Assembly (NCBI GenBank): GCA_025529335.1
Contig: JAMYHX010000536.1
Span: 1 to 27,860 of the forward strand
Source of the DNA: Rhizopus sp. PT2906
Lineage: Eukaryota; Mucoromycota; Mucoromycetes; Mucorales; Rhizopodaceae
DNA length: 27,860 bases
Direction: 5' to 3'
Part shown: in pieces, positions 1-10,154 of the stretch
Position numbering within the stretch: position 1 is the stretch's first letter
Layout: each line of letters opens with the position of its first letter
Made by a program: the position numbers and the translations under genes
Notes under the pieces: generated by a model
Database searches by the model: none
What the model was told of the DNA's origin: nothing
The model's input: only the letters and a program-made list of their open reading frames with translations

Positions 1-184
1 TATAGCCAGATACATACTATACACGCGCCGAATGTCAATTACCCCTCAACTATCTGCATTCATAAGTATGAATGAAGTTTAGATAAAGTCTATTTCAATG
101 TGTGGATATATGTTTTGATATTTTCTTAATAAAGTCTTTATATCAAATAATGACTATTCTTTTTATTACATTGATAGAATAACA
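1..184. other. Intergenic leader; possible 3' end of an off-window gene
   Basis: AT-rich stretch with no convincing reading frame. AATAAA on the plus strand at about 128-133 could be the poly(A) signal of a gene ending upstream of the window. Pyrimidine-rich tracts near 210-255 precede the likely start codon of the first gene. Confidence 0.4.
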
Positions 185-259
185 ATGAATACATCCCTCT
201 TTTATAAATATAGCTTTCTTTTTTTTTATCATCTTTTCCTTTTAACTTCTCTTTTTACA

Positions 260-1492
260 ATGAATATATTCAACAGTAATAATATTAATCCATTCCTACA
301 CAGTGCATCCCGTACGCACCATAACGATGGCATGGAACTTGATGATAACAAGTCAGAGGACACCTGCTGGGCACGTACTCCTGAAATGCCTTCAAATTCC
401 ATTTCTGGGCTTAATGATCTAATGGGCGGATCTTCTATGTTACAGCTTCACGGAAGCTCACATCGATTAAATGAAGAAAGTAGAAAAGTATTTCCTACTG
501 GCCACACCGGTAATATGATCGCTCCTGCTATGAATGCATTTCCTGCACCTACTGTTAGTCATATAGGCTTCCTGTCTCCCTCAGGCTCATCGTTTTCGGC
601 CAACCAAAGACATCAGTCTTCTAATCCTCAGATACCTCCATTTAGTGATCCACACGCACGCTTCGATGATAATCAAACGGCACAAACAGGCACTTCTGGA
701 TTTTCTTTCAAAAGTAATCAAACAGCACAGACAACCACTTCCGGCTTTGTTTTCAAAGACCCTTTTGCGCCTGCAGTGAAAGTGAAGAAAAACGAGGATA
801 ATACGAGGTAAATTGGTACAGAGATGTATGTATACCATCTAGTAACATCACTATAAGTAATATTGTAGAAACGTCTGCCTTAGCAACAACAGATCCTCCT
901 TTAACTGCAGAAGATGCCAAAAGGATATTTAAGGCAACCATAAGGGCTGTTACTACTTGTAGGCACTGGCTACCGATTATGATTTTCAAGGAAAACCATC
1001 TGGCAAAATTAAGAAACGTAGGCTATTGTTATGCAAGCACTATTTATTTTCTCTAATCCTTTTTTTTATGAAACAAAGGAAATGGATGACTTAGTCACTC
1101 AATTAGAGCAACAGGCTTCTCATGAAAAGAAACGGTATAGATGTAACAACTCACAATTTGACATATCCGACATTAAGAAAACCCTGAAAATTTTGGAGCG
1201 TAAGTCAAAGGAGTATATTTACACTCTCACGAGCCTTGATGACACTGTTTCTTCACTATCCACTGAATATGAACTATTGCTAGAGGGCCTTAAGCCGCTG
1301 CCACCTCGTAGCAAGAAAATTCACTGTAAGAAAACTAATGTTTCTTTTGCTACGATAGACGCTATGCGAATGGAAATGGAACTTCAAAGGGTACAGAAGC
1401 TTATGCGTGGGGATTGGGAAAAACAAGACGACGAGGATACTGTGCTGAAAGAACGAGAACCAAAGAGGCATTGCAAAGATCTAAATAATTAG
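260..1492 (+). CDS. Uncharacterised coiled-coil protein with two SGFxFK repeats (3 exons)
   Basis: I do not recognise this gene. Exon 1 is 260-807, exon 2 starts at 843 or 858 (both acceptors keep frame) and ends at 1017, exon 3 is 1079-1492. The protein is about 373-378 residues. An in-frame ATG at 185 would add 25 mostly hydrophobic and aromatic residues; I prefer 260 because it follows a long pyrimidine tract and begins a polar sequence. Residues about 137-166 are two tandem 15-residue units (NQTAQTxTSGFxFK). The region before them is low-complexity, rich in Ser, Asn and Pro. The last exon is predicted coiled coil (residues about 242-330) and ends in a basic stretch. The SGFxFK repeats recall FG-type or short linear docking motifs, but that is only a resemblance. 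The second intron (1018-1078) has a CTAAT branch-like element. AATAAA at 1614-1619 is a plausible poly(A) signal. Confidence 0.65.
668..757 (+). repeat. Tandem 45-nt coding repeat, two units
   Basis: Two adjacent 45-nt units (668-712 and 713-757) encode DNQTAQTGTSGFSFK and SNQTAQTTTSGFVFK. They lie at the end of the low-complexity part of the first gene, just before its first intron. Confidence 0.85.
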
Positions 1493-2047
1493 ATGATGAA
1501 GAGTTAAAGTTTTAGTAAAATGTGGAAACCATAAAGTATATGTTTACTTTCTTTAATGGGATCATTTGAAAATGTGAATCCTTGATAAATAATGAAGTTT
1601 TCTCAACTTTACCAATAAAAATGACTACAAAGACTCCATACATGTTTCTTTGTATTTACCAACTTGCAAGCTTACTGATAATCACTTGATCCTTGAAAAC
1701 AAAGTATCCAGGCCCATTCTTATGTACATATACCATGAACCAAAATAAATAATCATCAAAGCCTGGCATGATAGCATCACAAGATTGAGGCGTAAATCAG
1801 AGCGACTCTAGTGACGATACTCATTTTGGTTTCGAGATAATACTATGTAAATCAGAGAAAATAAGAATAAGCTTCAGATAAAGTCTTTTTGACGCTGTTT
1901 ATCCAAAAAAAAAAAGAACACACGTGTAATAATATGAACAAAGCAAAAAAGAAATCCTTATGAACACTTTACTTTGCCTGCAATTTATTTTTTACTGATA
2001 ACAAACAAGAAATTGCCTCGACTCCCCCACATCTGGACCCAATCATG
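1493..2047. other. Convergent intergenic spacer
   Basis: No gene seen. It separates the 3' ends of two convergent genes. It holds AATAAA (plus) at 1614-1619, a poly-A run near 1906-1916 and otherwise AT-rich sequence. Confidence 0.6.
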
Positions 2048-3155
2048 TCAATTCAAGTAGTTGTGTCTCTGCCTTGAAAGGGAATAAACAATAGGATAAT
2101 ACGACCGTTGGTTGTGTTGGTATAGGTATGGGTATGGTTTATGATAATAATATGTATTATAGCAACAATAATCATTAACATCATCATCGATATCTTCTTC
2201 TTCTTCTTCATTTTCTTCATAATCATAAACCTCTGGTTGCTCATAATAAAGAGAAGCTCTAGAAGCAGATTTTCTTAACCTTGCATAAGAACCATCGATT
2301 GATTTCGATCTTTGTCTATTATTCGTTTGATGATAATGATGAGGAACTACTGTTGAGACAAGAGTGGTTGATTGACTATGACTCGATGCAATACTATTGT
2401 GACGCGACAGACATTCTTCAGATTTTGATCTTTGATGCAATAACCGTTGTTCATCCTGTTTCAATACTGAATTCAATTGGATGATCTCTTCCATCATTCT
2501 ATTTCTGTTCTCTAGTAATTCTCTCTCCTTTCGCTGCCATTCTGCTCTATCAATCGCCTGTTGTTGTTCCATCAATAGCACCTTGTTCTTCAATTCCTGT
2601 AGCAACATCTGTGTCTCGTCCATTTTATTCTCTTTGTTATAACGCGGTGTTGTAGTAGCAGTCGAAGGTTGTTCATCGGTTGTCTCTGATGCCCCTGAGG
2701 TTATTGTTTTATAATACGCTGGTGATAAAGATTCAAGAGCTGATTCATAGACTCTGCTCGATGTATCGTCTTCACTGGCAACAGTTGCAGTTTGAGAATG
2801 ATCATGGGAAGTCATGTGTTTTACTATCAAATAGAAGGAAAGCAATGGTTACTAAACGAACAAGAAGCATTATTATGTTGTTACCTTCGTGTGTAGGAAG
2901 TGACAACAATGATCTATCTAAATATTCCTGCTCTTCTACCTGTGTCTTGTCATTATCAAATCTGGTCAAAATCTTTCTTGTAGGCGTAATAACTCTTCTT
3001 GGCTTGGGCATTATGATAGTAGGCTGTTCATTATCCATCACAGTCAAATGAGTTGGTTTCTTATAGATTGGTACAGGATCTGCCACTAACTGGTTGGTAT
3101 TTACCATCATTGGCAACTTCATATCTGATTTTTTCTTCTTGAATAGTTTCATCAT
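2048..3155 (-). CDS. Uncharacterised coiled-coil protein, 2 exons, acidic and Tyr-rich tail
   Basis: Exon 1 runs 3155-2885, exon 2 runs 2823-2048; the intron (2884-2824, 61 nt) joins them in phase 1 and gives 348 residues. I chose the ATG at 3155 because upstream codons in this frame give a hydrophobic run and no better context; a second ATG follows at once. Residues 1-90 are basic at the start (LFKKKKSD) and otherwise polar. A coiled coil of about 70 residues follows, rich in Glu, Gln, Arg and Leu (MDETQMLLQELKNKVLLMEQ opens it). Then come Ser/Arg-rich segments with RSKSEE and RQRSKS, likely phosphorylation targets, an acidic block (EENEEEEEDIDDD) and a Tyr/His-rich C-terminus. I recognise no family. 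The basic N-terminus and coiled coil would fit a scaffold or membrane-peripheral protein, which is only a guess. Confidence 0.65.
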
Positions 3156-3367
3156 GTCTTTAAGAAAAAAGAAACAACAAATAATGAAAAGAAAAGAAAC
3201 ATCTTTTGCGCACACGCACAAAAAAAAAGACCGTGTTTAGAAAAAATCATAAACAAAAGGAGGAAAAAGGAAAGTATAAAATGCCGACGAAGATCTTAAA
3301 GAGCCGCCCTTGGGCGTTGCGCTTACTGTAAAAATGGTAACAGTCGCTATAAAAAAAAAGTAAACTG

Positions 3368-3688
3368 TTATTCATCTTCATCATTATCTTTATTGTCCTC
3401 ATCACGGTCACCAGAGTCCTCATCAACTTGTTCTGATCATTATCATCAACCAAATTATCATTATAAAACATTTCTGTTGTCCAAGCTTTCATATTTAGCT
3501 TCTTCTAACGGGCCAGATTCTTCTACAATGCTTCTAATGGCATCATTAGGATTGATTTGATTCGTTTCATATATCTTATTCAGACCAGGAAAATGAAGGG
3601 AAATATTCCATGCACCAAAAAATTCATCAAAAGTTAGACTAATTCTATGGGCGCTACCTCCAGAATCACCTATGATGTTGTCCAACAA
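3368..3688 (-). pseudogene. Decayed reading frame with acidic C-terminus, unknown family
   Basis: The frame from 3688 to 3461 encodes 75 residues beginning MLDNIIGDSGGSAHR and reading like real protein. It stops just before a repetitive GAT/AAT tract. One frame over, 3437-3368 continues as a strongly acidic tail (VDEDSGDRDEDNKDNDEDE then stop). A frameshift in the tract, or an intron I could not place, would separate the two parts. The 5' end (LDNIIG) reappears in the dispersed repeat at 9.7 kb, so this is probably a fragment of a multicopy gene or element. No domain recognised. Confidence 0.4.
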
Positions 3689-3965
3689 AGTTTCTCATTG
3701 TGTAGCTTGACGCTACACATGACTTTATAAAACACCCATCTTGGTTTGTTCCTTTTCAAAAAGAAAAAGATAAAGAAATACTGTTATTGCTGTATTTAAT
3801 ATTATGTTGTCAGTTTGATCAGTAAAGAACCAAGGTCAATTAAGTGTAATTACGATAAATTCGTATTTTAGTCGTGTGAAGTTATAAAATGAAATCACAG
3901 TTATCGTCCTGAGAAAGCGCTCGTAACATTAGCCGCTTTGTCGTGCATGTAGTGTTTTTCCAAAA
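3669..3965. repeat. Dispersed repeat, copy A
   Basis: This stretch shares blocks with 9721-9990 and 10830-11015: a CCTATGATGTT..CCAA block (3670 on), a TAGCTTGACGCTA block, a CTTTATAAAA block, an AAAAAGAAxAAGATAAA block with CTGTTATTG, and a block at about 3911-3962 (AAGCGCTCGTAACATTAGC then GCATGTAGTGTTT). Inside it, TGTGTAGC / GCTACACA at 3699-3719 forms an 8-bp hairpin with a 5-nt loop. The copies are diverged and rearranged, as expected of an old mobile element. The element class is not clear. Confidence 0.55.
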
Positions 3966-3997
3966 TATATAGCATCTTTTGATACAATTTTTGATAC

Positions 3998-4228
3998 AGT
4001 ATACGAATGTATGAAGTATCATCATAACTACAACTTAAGTGACCTTGGTTGTTGTAATCATTCTTTATTAGTTCGAGTTGTACAACGTAAAATAAAACAC
4101 AGTAATATAAAGAGCTTTTTTGAGTGAGAATGGAAACAAGAAACCGAGAAGAAAACAAGGAGAGGAGGGTGGGAACAGCCAAGATCACTTAAGTTGTAGT
4201 TATGATGATACTCCATAAATTCGTACAC
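3998..4228. repeat. Foldback repeat: ~55-bp near-perfect inverted arms
   Basis: The arm at 3998-4052 is the reverse complement of the arm at 4174-4228. Over the best 45 nt (3998-4042 against 4184-4228) I count 3 mismatches. The loop is about 120-140 nt. Each arm contains the core ACTTAAGTTGTAGTTATGAT (in one orientation or the other). The unit could extrude a long hairpin or give a hairpin transcript; it resembles a small foldback or MITE-like insertion. Confidence 0.8.
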
Positions 4229-4384
4229 TACATCAGAAATCTTTCTGCTTTTGAATATGCCGAAAAAGAAGCCAAAAAACAAAAAATAAACATATCAGAT
4301 AGACTTGAAATATACTTTAGTTCTCGACAGGTCCTCTTAGTTTATTTCTAACCTCACATGTACATTTCTTCTTTTTTTTTAAAT

Positions 4385-5070
4385 AATTAGACTTTCTCAA
4401 GCGTCAACATAGTCAACATCTTCTCAAATTTCTTCGCCTGCTAGCTCATCTCAATTCACCGCCAGTACCATCGATAGCAGTCAACCTATCATTTCCAACA
4501 ATAGACTGTTATCTCCTAAGCAGATCTTTGAAATCATTGATTCGTCTATCAAAAGACAAGCAATTCTCTCTGTGTCAACGTACAGTCTGATGGCAATTGT
4601 GACTTTCGAGCTATTGCAGAACATTTGAGGAACGGAGAAAATAACTGGAGATCTGTTAAGACAGATATGCTAAAGCACCTCGAGTCGAAGTTGGAATTTT
4701 GCTCAAAGCACCTCCATGTAGATGGAATTGACGCTTGTTTGAAACTCTAAACGATATGTCGGGCCCTCATCCAGATCTTGAAAAGTGATTCACTATTCCT
4801 AACTGTGCTATGGTGGCTTGCAATACCTATAATGTTGCAATTGCCGTCCATCACTTTTTATTTCATTATTTAATATGCCTGTTGCTGTCAAGTCCCTCGT
4901 CCTTCAACTTAGTTCAAGACATTTTAGTTTGTTCGCTTAAAAACTTATTCCAGATATCAGTCCAAAGGGCTCTATGTCGTGATCTCAGATGATGTTTACT
5001 ATACAGGTAAGCTATTTGTGTCGTATGCAACTTGTCTCAATATATCAAATGATGCGTCTTAAAGGTCTTT
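4385..5070 (+). pseudogene. Broken OTU-like cysteine-protease gene, probably transposon-associated
   Basis: At 4574-4750 the plus strand reads VNVQSDGNCDFRAIAEHLRN and on to a Trp-containing helix typical of OTU-like proteins; the DGNC signature is at 4589-4600 with Cys in the catalytic place. Upstream (4390-4570, another frame) is a Ser/Thr-rich leader with one stop. Downstream (about 4787-4930, a third frame) is FTIPNCAMVACNTYNVAIAV, which resembles the second conserved block of the same family, and about 4968-5066 reads GLYVVISDDVYYTGKLFVSY. At least two frame changes and several stops separate these parts. Proteins of this type are multicopy in Mucorales genomes and often lie near mobile elements (family knowledge). 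I read this as a dead copy. No conserved His block was identified. Confidence 0.6.
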
Positions 5071-5239
5071 TGGTCACCCTCACGGTGGACACTTGATGAA
5101 TACTTGATTTGCTCTCTTCATAAAACACATTATTTTTCTCCCTTAGTTATGCATCAGGATGTACTGTCTTTTATATCAATAAAGAAACAATGAACAAAAA
5201 GACTATCAGATATGTGCAAAGTACATTCTATTAACTGGG

Positions 5240-5245
5240 TTTATT
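5240..5245 (-). terminator. Poly(A) signal of ATP2 (AATAAA)
   Basis: AATAAA on the minus strand lies ten nucleotides after the ATP2 stop codon (5255-5257). It is the only canonical hexamer close to the stop. Confidence 0.5.
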
Positions 5246-5254
5246 TTAAGTGAT

Positions 5255-6948
5255 TTACTGATTAGCCAATTCCTTGGCGAGTTCTTCAGCACGCTTTTGA
5301 ACGTCGTTGATATCACCTTGCATGTAGAAAGCGTTTTCAGGCAAGTTATCGTGCTTACCAGCCAAGATTTCCTTGAAGGAACGAATGGTATCTTGGAGCT
5401 TGACAAGACGACCTTCGTAACCAGTGAAGACTTGGGCAACAGCGAAAGGTTGAGACAAGAAACGTTGAATCTTACGAGCACGTTCGACAACGAGCTTATC
5501 TTCTTCAGACAATTCATCCATACCCAAAATGGCAATGATATCTTGAAGAGACTTGTAGTTTTGAAGGATTTGTTGAACTTCAGTGGCAACCTTGTAGTGT
5601 TCTTCACCGACAATACGAGGATCCAAGATACGAGACTTGGAGTCAAGAGGATCGACGGCAGGGTAGATACCCAATTCGGCAATAGAACGAGACAAGACAG
5701 TGGTGGCGTCCAAGTGAGCGAAAGTAGTAGCAGGAGCAGGATCGGTCAAGTCATCAGCAGGGACATAGACAGCTTGGACGGAGGTAATGGAACCGTTCTT
5801 GGTAGTGGTAATACGTTCTTGCATACCACCCATATCAGTGGAAAGAGTGGGTTGGTAACCGACAGCAGAGGGGATACGACCCAAAAGGGCAGATACTTCA
5901 GAACCAGCTTGAGTGAAACGGAAAATGTTATCAATGAAGAGCAACACATCTTGACCTTCTTCGTCACGGAAGTATTCAGCAATGGTCAAACCAGTCAAGG
6001 CAACACGGGCACGAGCTCCAGGAGGTTCGTTCATTTGACCAAAGACAAGAGCACACTTGGAGTCACCATCGAGCTTGATGACACCAGTTTGGATCATTTC
6101 GTGGTAAAGATCGTTACCTTCACGAGTACGTTCACCGACACCACAGAAGATGGAGTAACCACCGTGAGCCTTGGCGATGTTGTTGATCAATTCTTGAATC
6201 AACACAGTCTTACCGACACCAGCACCACCGAAAAGACCAATCTTACCACCACGAGCATAAGGAGCCAACAAGTCGACAACCTTGATACCAGTTTCAAGAA
6301 TTTCGGGAGTGGGGGATTGGTCAACGAATTCGGGAGCATCAGCGTGAATGGGACGTTGAGCCTTGGAGTTGATGGGACCACGTTCATCAATGGGTTCACC
6401 AATAACGTTGATGATACGACCGAGGACTTCCTTACCGACAGGAATGGTAATAGGAGCACCAGTGTCAACAACCTTTTGACCACGGACAAGACCTGAGGTA
6501 ACGGTTTAATATGTTTTCCACTATAAACATCCGATTTTACTTTACCTTCAGTACCATCCATAGCAATAGTACGGACAGTGTTTTCACCCAAGTGTTGAGC
6601 AACTTCGAGGACAAGACGTCCACCAGCGTGATCTTGAACTTCAAGAGCGTTCAAAATGGCAGGCAAGTTTTCTTGTTCGAATTGGACATCGACAACGGCA
6701 CCAATGACAGAACTAGAAGCAATTATTGAGTAATGTAGTTGGTTTTATTGGGTGCATGTCTTTACCGAATTTTACCAGTAGAAGCTGCTTGGCTGGCATA
6801 AGCTTAAAGTATCATGTCAATAAAAAAACTGTGTGAAATGAAAGCGATATATACCTCTGGTGGCCATGGGCTTCACGACATTCTTGAAGAGAGCTGCATT
6901 TGCCTTTTGAGCGGCACGAGAAGCTGCAACAATACGGTTGACAGACAT
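5255..6948 (-). CDS. ATP2: Mitochondrial F1 ATP synthase beta subunit (4 exons)
   Basis: Catalytic beta subunit of F1Fo ATP synthase, which makes ATP from ADP and phosphate in the mitochondrial matrix. Exons: 6948-6855, 6802-6766 (37 nt), 6712-6546, 6492-5255; introns of 52, 53 and 53 nt. The spliced protein has 511 residues, the usual length. The N-terminus (MSVNRIVAASRAAQKANAAL) is basic and without acids, a matrix-targeting presequence. The mature part starts near GKIRSVIGAVVDVQFE. The P-loop GGAGVGKT, the segment ALLGRIPSAVGYQPTLSTDMG and the signature PAVDPLDSKS are all present. Codon use is strongly biased, as in highly expressed genes, and produces a long open frame on the opposite strand. 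The promoter region faces the P450 gene. A CCAAT box (about 7079) and a C-rich tract (7042-7049) lie upstream. Confidence 0.98.
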
Positions 6949-7558
6949 TTTTCACAGTAGGAAAAGAAAATTAAAATTTGGGGGGCGTTGTTCACTTTAA
7001 ATTTTTTTTGCCGCTCTGGGCTGTCTGCTCGTCCTATATTACCCCCCCCTCCTCTCAAAACCGGGGTAAGCATCCTGGCCAATCATTTTGCACTATTTAA
7101 AATCATACCCTTTCATGATCTCGTAACAGTGCGCTTCTCCGTCTACAGTCTATATAGAGAGAGATGGTCATTTTACTTCTTCATTGAGTGATTTAAGATA
7201 TGGCTTTTTATCTTATTTTTTACAAGGTAGAGCCATGATCAAATTGTGTTATTAAAAAGGCTCACCACTAACTGTCTTTTAATAATTCAAGAGTGGTTCT
7301 TGAGGTTAGCTACTAGACAAAAAAAGCTCATGTATCGGACATATGTTGACTATAAACGGCATGCTTCATTAAAAACGAATTGGACTTCTTTATTATTATT
7401 ATCTTTGATTGTCATTAAGGAGCATCTTCCAATGATATTACTTAAAAGCATGAATAGACAAGACTCATTGTATTAGATATCATCAAGCATGTATTTAAGC
7501 CCTCTGTCTATCCGTCTCTTCCTTCTTATTTTCATCATTTTTTTAGAAACATTACAGG
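6949..7558. promoter_or_regulatory. Divergent intergenic region between ATP2 and the P450 gene
   Basis: No gene seen in these 610 bp. ATP2-side elements: an eight-C tract followed by TCCTC (7042-7054) and CCAAT (near 7079). P450-side: AT-rich sequence and a pyrimidine-rich leader (about 7500-7545) just before the ATG at 7559. Open frames here are short and look non-coding. Confidence 0.5.
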
Positions 7559-9324
7559 ATGGGGATAAGTGGCAAGTATTTTGCCATTCTGAGCGCGAGT
7601 GTTGCCACTGTTATTGCTGCAGTGTATGTCAAGAGGGCAATGATAAGATCACATAGAAGGAAGCTCCGTTTGGTTCACAGTCAGATACCGAATCCTTTGA
7701 ATGACGAGGAATTACAAGGCAAGTTTTTAATAAATATAGTCATGTTATGAACCTAAGCAACTAAATTATTATAATAGACAAACAACTCAACACGTTGCCA
7801 AGTAAAACGATCACCCAATGGCATCAACAATACGGGCCTCTATTTGAAATCAATACGAGCGAGTACAAGTGGATCTTTGTTAGCGATTTGGAAGCAATTG
7901 AGGCTATATTTATCAAGAGAAGCGTTGAAACATCTCTTCATTCGTATAGTGCATGGAGAAATATAGTCAATGGTGGCTGTGGCAGGTAAAGGTTTAGTCA
8001 AAGGGTATGCTATAATGAAACTAATCGTTTTATGCTTAGTGGCATCTTTTTTAATGGTGGTGAAGGAAGATGGAAATACCTCAAGGCAGCTCTCAGAGAT
8101 GTTCTTTCGCCTGCATTCAGTGATAGTGTTGAAGGAATGTCAAGGATGGAAATCGAAAGATGTACAAGGAACCTTATCACTCAAACAGGAAATCATGGAA
8201 GTGTTAACCCAAGCTTGTGTGTTCGTTTTGCAGTTGTAAACATTGTGCTCTATATCGCCTTTGGTAAACCTTTTGCTGAATCTATGAATGACGATACGTT
8301 TAAGCGAATTGAAAGTATCTTGCAGAGCTACCAAAAATTAGCAGCAACTTCCACAGTGGCCGAAGATAAAGGCTGTCCTTGGTCATTCTTCCTCAAGTGC
8401 AGCCCAGCCAAGAGCAAGGAATCCAAGTTGATATACCGTAGACAAGTTCAGCCATTGATTCAACTATTGGTCAAGTCAGCAAGAACAGACAACAATCATA
8501 ACATCGTTAAGCAGTTGGACAAAATGAGAGAAGATTACCATATGAAGGACGATGATATTCACAAGATAATGGGTAATATATTTTGATGGTTCTGTATCAG
8601 TTCTTAATCTATTGCCTTGTAGAAGAGTTCGTTTTCATTAGCTGCAGGACCTTGTGTGCAAGTATTCTCTGGACTTACGCCTTGCTTTGCCATCATCCCA
8701 AAGCCCAAACGAATATCTCTCAAGAATTCATTAGATTTTGGAAGCAAAACAAACATTTTCCTACCTTTGTTGATCAATCAAGCTTTCGTTACTACACTGC
8801 TTTCCAGAAAGAATGCTTTAGGTATCGTCCTATCTTTACGTTTAGTGCTCCTCGAAAAATTACAAAAGATGGTAAATAACACATCATTCACAACTATATT
8901 TAATAATACTCTTATGTCCTTAGTATACTACGACGGTCTCATTATCCCCAAAGATGCAATCCTTCTCAGCAGCATCCACGCTCTTCACAATGATTCCGCA
9001 CGCTATCCCGAACCTGAAAAATTTGTACCTGAGCGCTTTCTTTATGACACCAATCCAATGCATAAAACAAGCAGAAACTGTCTCCAAAGCCGTGATCACT
9101 TTGCCTTTGGCTGGGGGTCAAGAGCATGTCCTGGTGTCTACATGGTTGAAAAGTTTCTTTTTGATGTGGTCATCAACTTAATGTCCCAATGCAGCGTTAG
9201 ACCAGCCCTCACTGTTGAGGGTGACAAGCTCTATCCTGACATAGACAATTACATTGAAGCCGGAGTAATGGCTATGCCAGTGGATTTTAAAGCTCGTTTT
9301 ATTGAACGTGATTCGTTTAAATAA
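7559..9324 (+). CDS. Cytochrome P450 monooxygenase (5 exons)
   Basis: Membrane-anchored haem-thiolate monooxygenase; substrate unknown. Exons: 7559-7718, 7778-7985, 8040-8572, 8623-8871, 8924-9324, giving 516 residues. Intron 1 (7719-7777) fits frame only as a GC-AG intron with the strong donor GCAAGT; the others are GT-AG of 50-54 nt. An N-terminal hydrophobic helix (about residues 7-25) is followed by basic residues, typical of ER anchoring. The K-helix ExxR (KECFR), the PERF motif (PERFL) and the haem loop FGWGSRACPG with Cys at about 452 are present. The I-helix region reads EEFVFISCRTLCAS and lacks the usual A/G-G-x-D/E-T-T oxygen-activation motif. The stop codon (9322-9324) lies inside an AATAAA hexamer (9320-9325). 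It is likely active as a fold, but the chemistry may be unusual. The P450 family cannot be assigned by eye. Confidence 0.93.
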
Positions 9325-9720
9325 AGATTACATTGTTTTTTTTTTTTTTCCAAATCCATACCCATCTCCTTCAGTGATAAAGTATCAATTCTCGCTAACC
9401 AATCAAGAAGCGAATGACAATATCTATGCCCAAAGAGCCGTAATTACAGCCAAGATGCCATTGATACGTAGCCACATCGTCCCTTCACATAGTAACGATT
9501 ATTTAGTTTACAGCACTCTTAAGGCCTATATTTTCTGATCATCTAGAACAAAGGACGCATACTTGTTTGATGATTCCAAATGTTCTCCAAAATTGGAGGT
9601 TGAAAGCTAGTCAAACTTTGATCAAACTTGTTCTAGTTGGTACAAGACTGGCATTGCTTGCGCCTCTTTGCGATTTTCTTGCTCTAATAATTCTTGTGCT
9701 CTTCTTAACTCCAAATATTA
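9325..9720. other. Gene-poor stretch with a decayed frame on the minus strand
   Basis: After a T run (about 9334-9348) there is no convincing gene. On the minus strand, about 9708-9619 reads ELRRAQELLEQENRKEAQAM and ends at a stop, a plausible helical fragment of a dead gene. A plus-strand frame ending at 9538 has no recognised content. Confidence 0.35.
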
Positions 9721-9990
9721 CCTATGATGTTATCCAATAAAACTTTTCGTCATCTTATTTTGTGTTTCTTTTCAAAAAGAACAAGAGATAAAATTAGAAT
9801 AAATAAATAACATTTCTTTTCATCTCTTTCTTCTTCTTGAAAAGAAACACAAACCAATATGGTCATTTTATAAAGCCATGATTAGCTTGACGCTATACAT
9901 TGAAAAGCTTTGTTGGGCGACAACGTAGGTAATGGGTAGAGGAAGCGCCCGTAATATTAACTTCTGACGCATGTAGCGTTTCTCTTTACT
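9721..9990. repeat. Dispersed repeat, copy B, containing an inverted duplication
   Basis: The left part (9721-9775) matches copy A forward (CCTATGATGTTATCCAATAA). The part at 9837-9929 matches the same region of copy A in reverse complement, including the CTTTATAAAA and TAGCGTCAAGCTA blocks. The two halves are joined by a 17-bp perfect inverted repeat, TTTGTGTTTCTTTTCAA at 9759-9775 with its complement at 9837-9853. The right block (9943-9985, AAGCGCCCGTAATATTAAC then GCATGTAGCGTTT) matches 3911-3962 of copy A. Confidence 0.55.
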
Positions 9991-10019
9991 AAATTAGCCC
10001 AGAGAAGCATGACGTGATT

Positions 10020-10154
10020 TGGCGCAGAAAGCTAGTTGGACGAAGAGAGTATTTGCCTCTCAAGTTGTATGCCAGAATAAATCAAGACATGCCCATCAAT
10101 CACAACCATGAAAATAGGTCCTTCTCTTATTCAGATATGTATGGCTATATTTGA
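10020..10154 (+). pseudogene. Fragment of a reading frame, unknown family
   Basis: The plus strand reads WRRKLVGRREYLPLKLYARI and continues to a stop (about 45 residues). It looks like real protein but has no start and no recognised domain. It follows repeat copy B directly and may be part of the same dead element. Confidence 0.3.

Noticed and set aside
3901..4282. Two minus-strand frames (95 and 74 codons) as genes
   Set aside because: They run through the foldback repeat and repeat copy A; their content is explained by the inverted arms.
5297..6496. 399-codon open frame on the plus strand opposite ATP2
   Set aside because: It lies exactly antisense to the highly biased ATP2 coding sequence, shows Thr/Ser/Asp-rich low-complexity composition as expected from codon bias, and has no recognisable domain.
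9302..9538. 78-codon plus-strand frame after the P450 gene
   Set aside because: It starts within the P450 coding end and crosses a T run; no domain and no good start.
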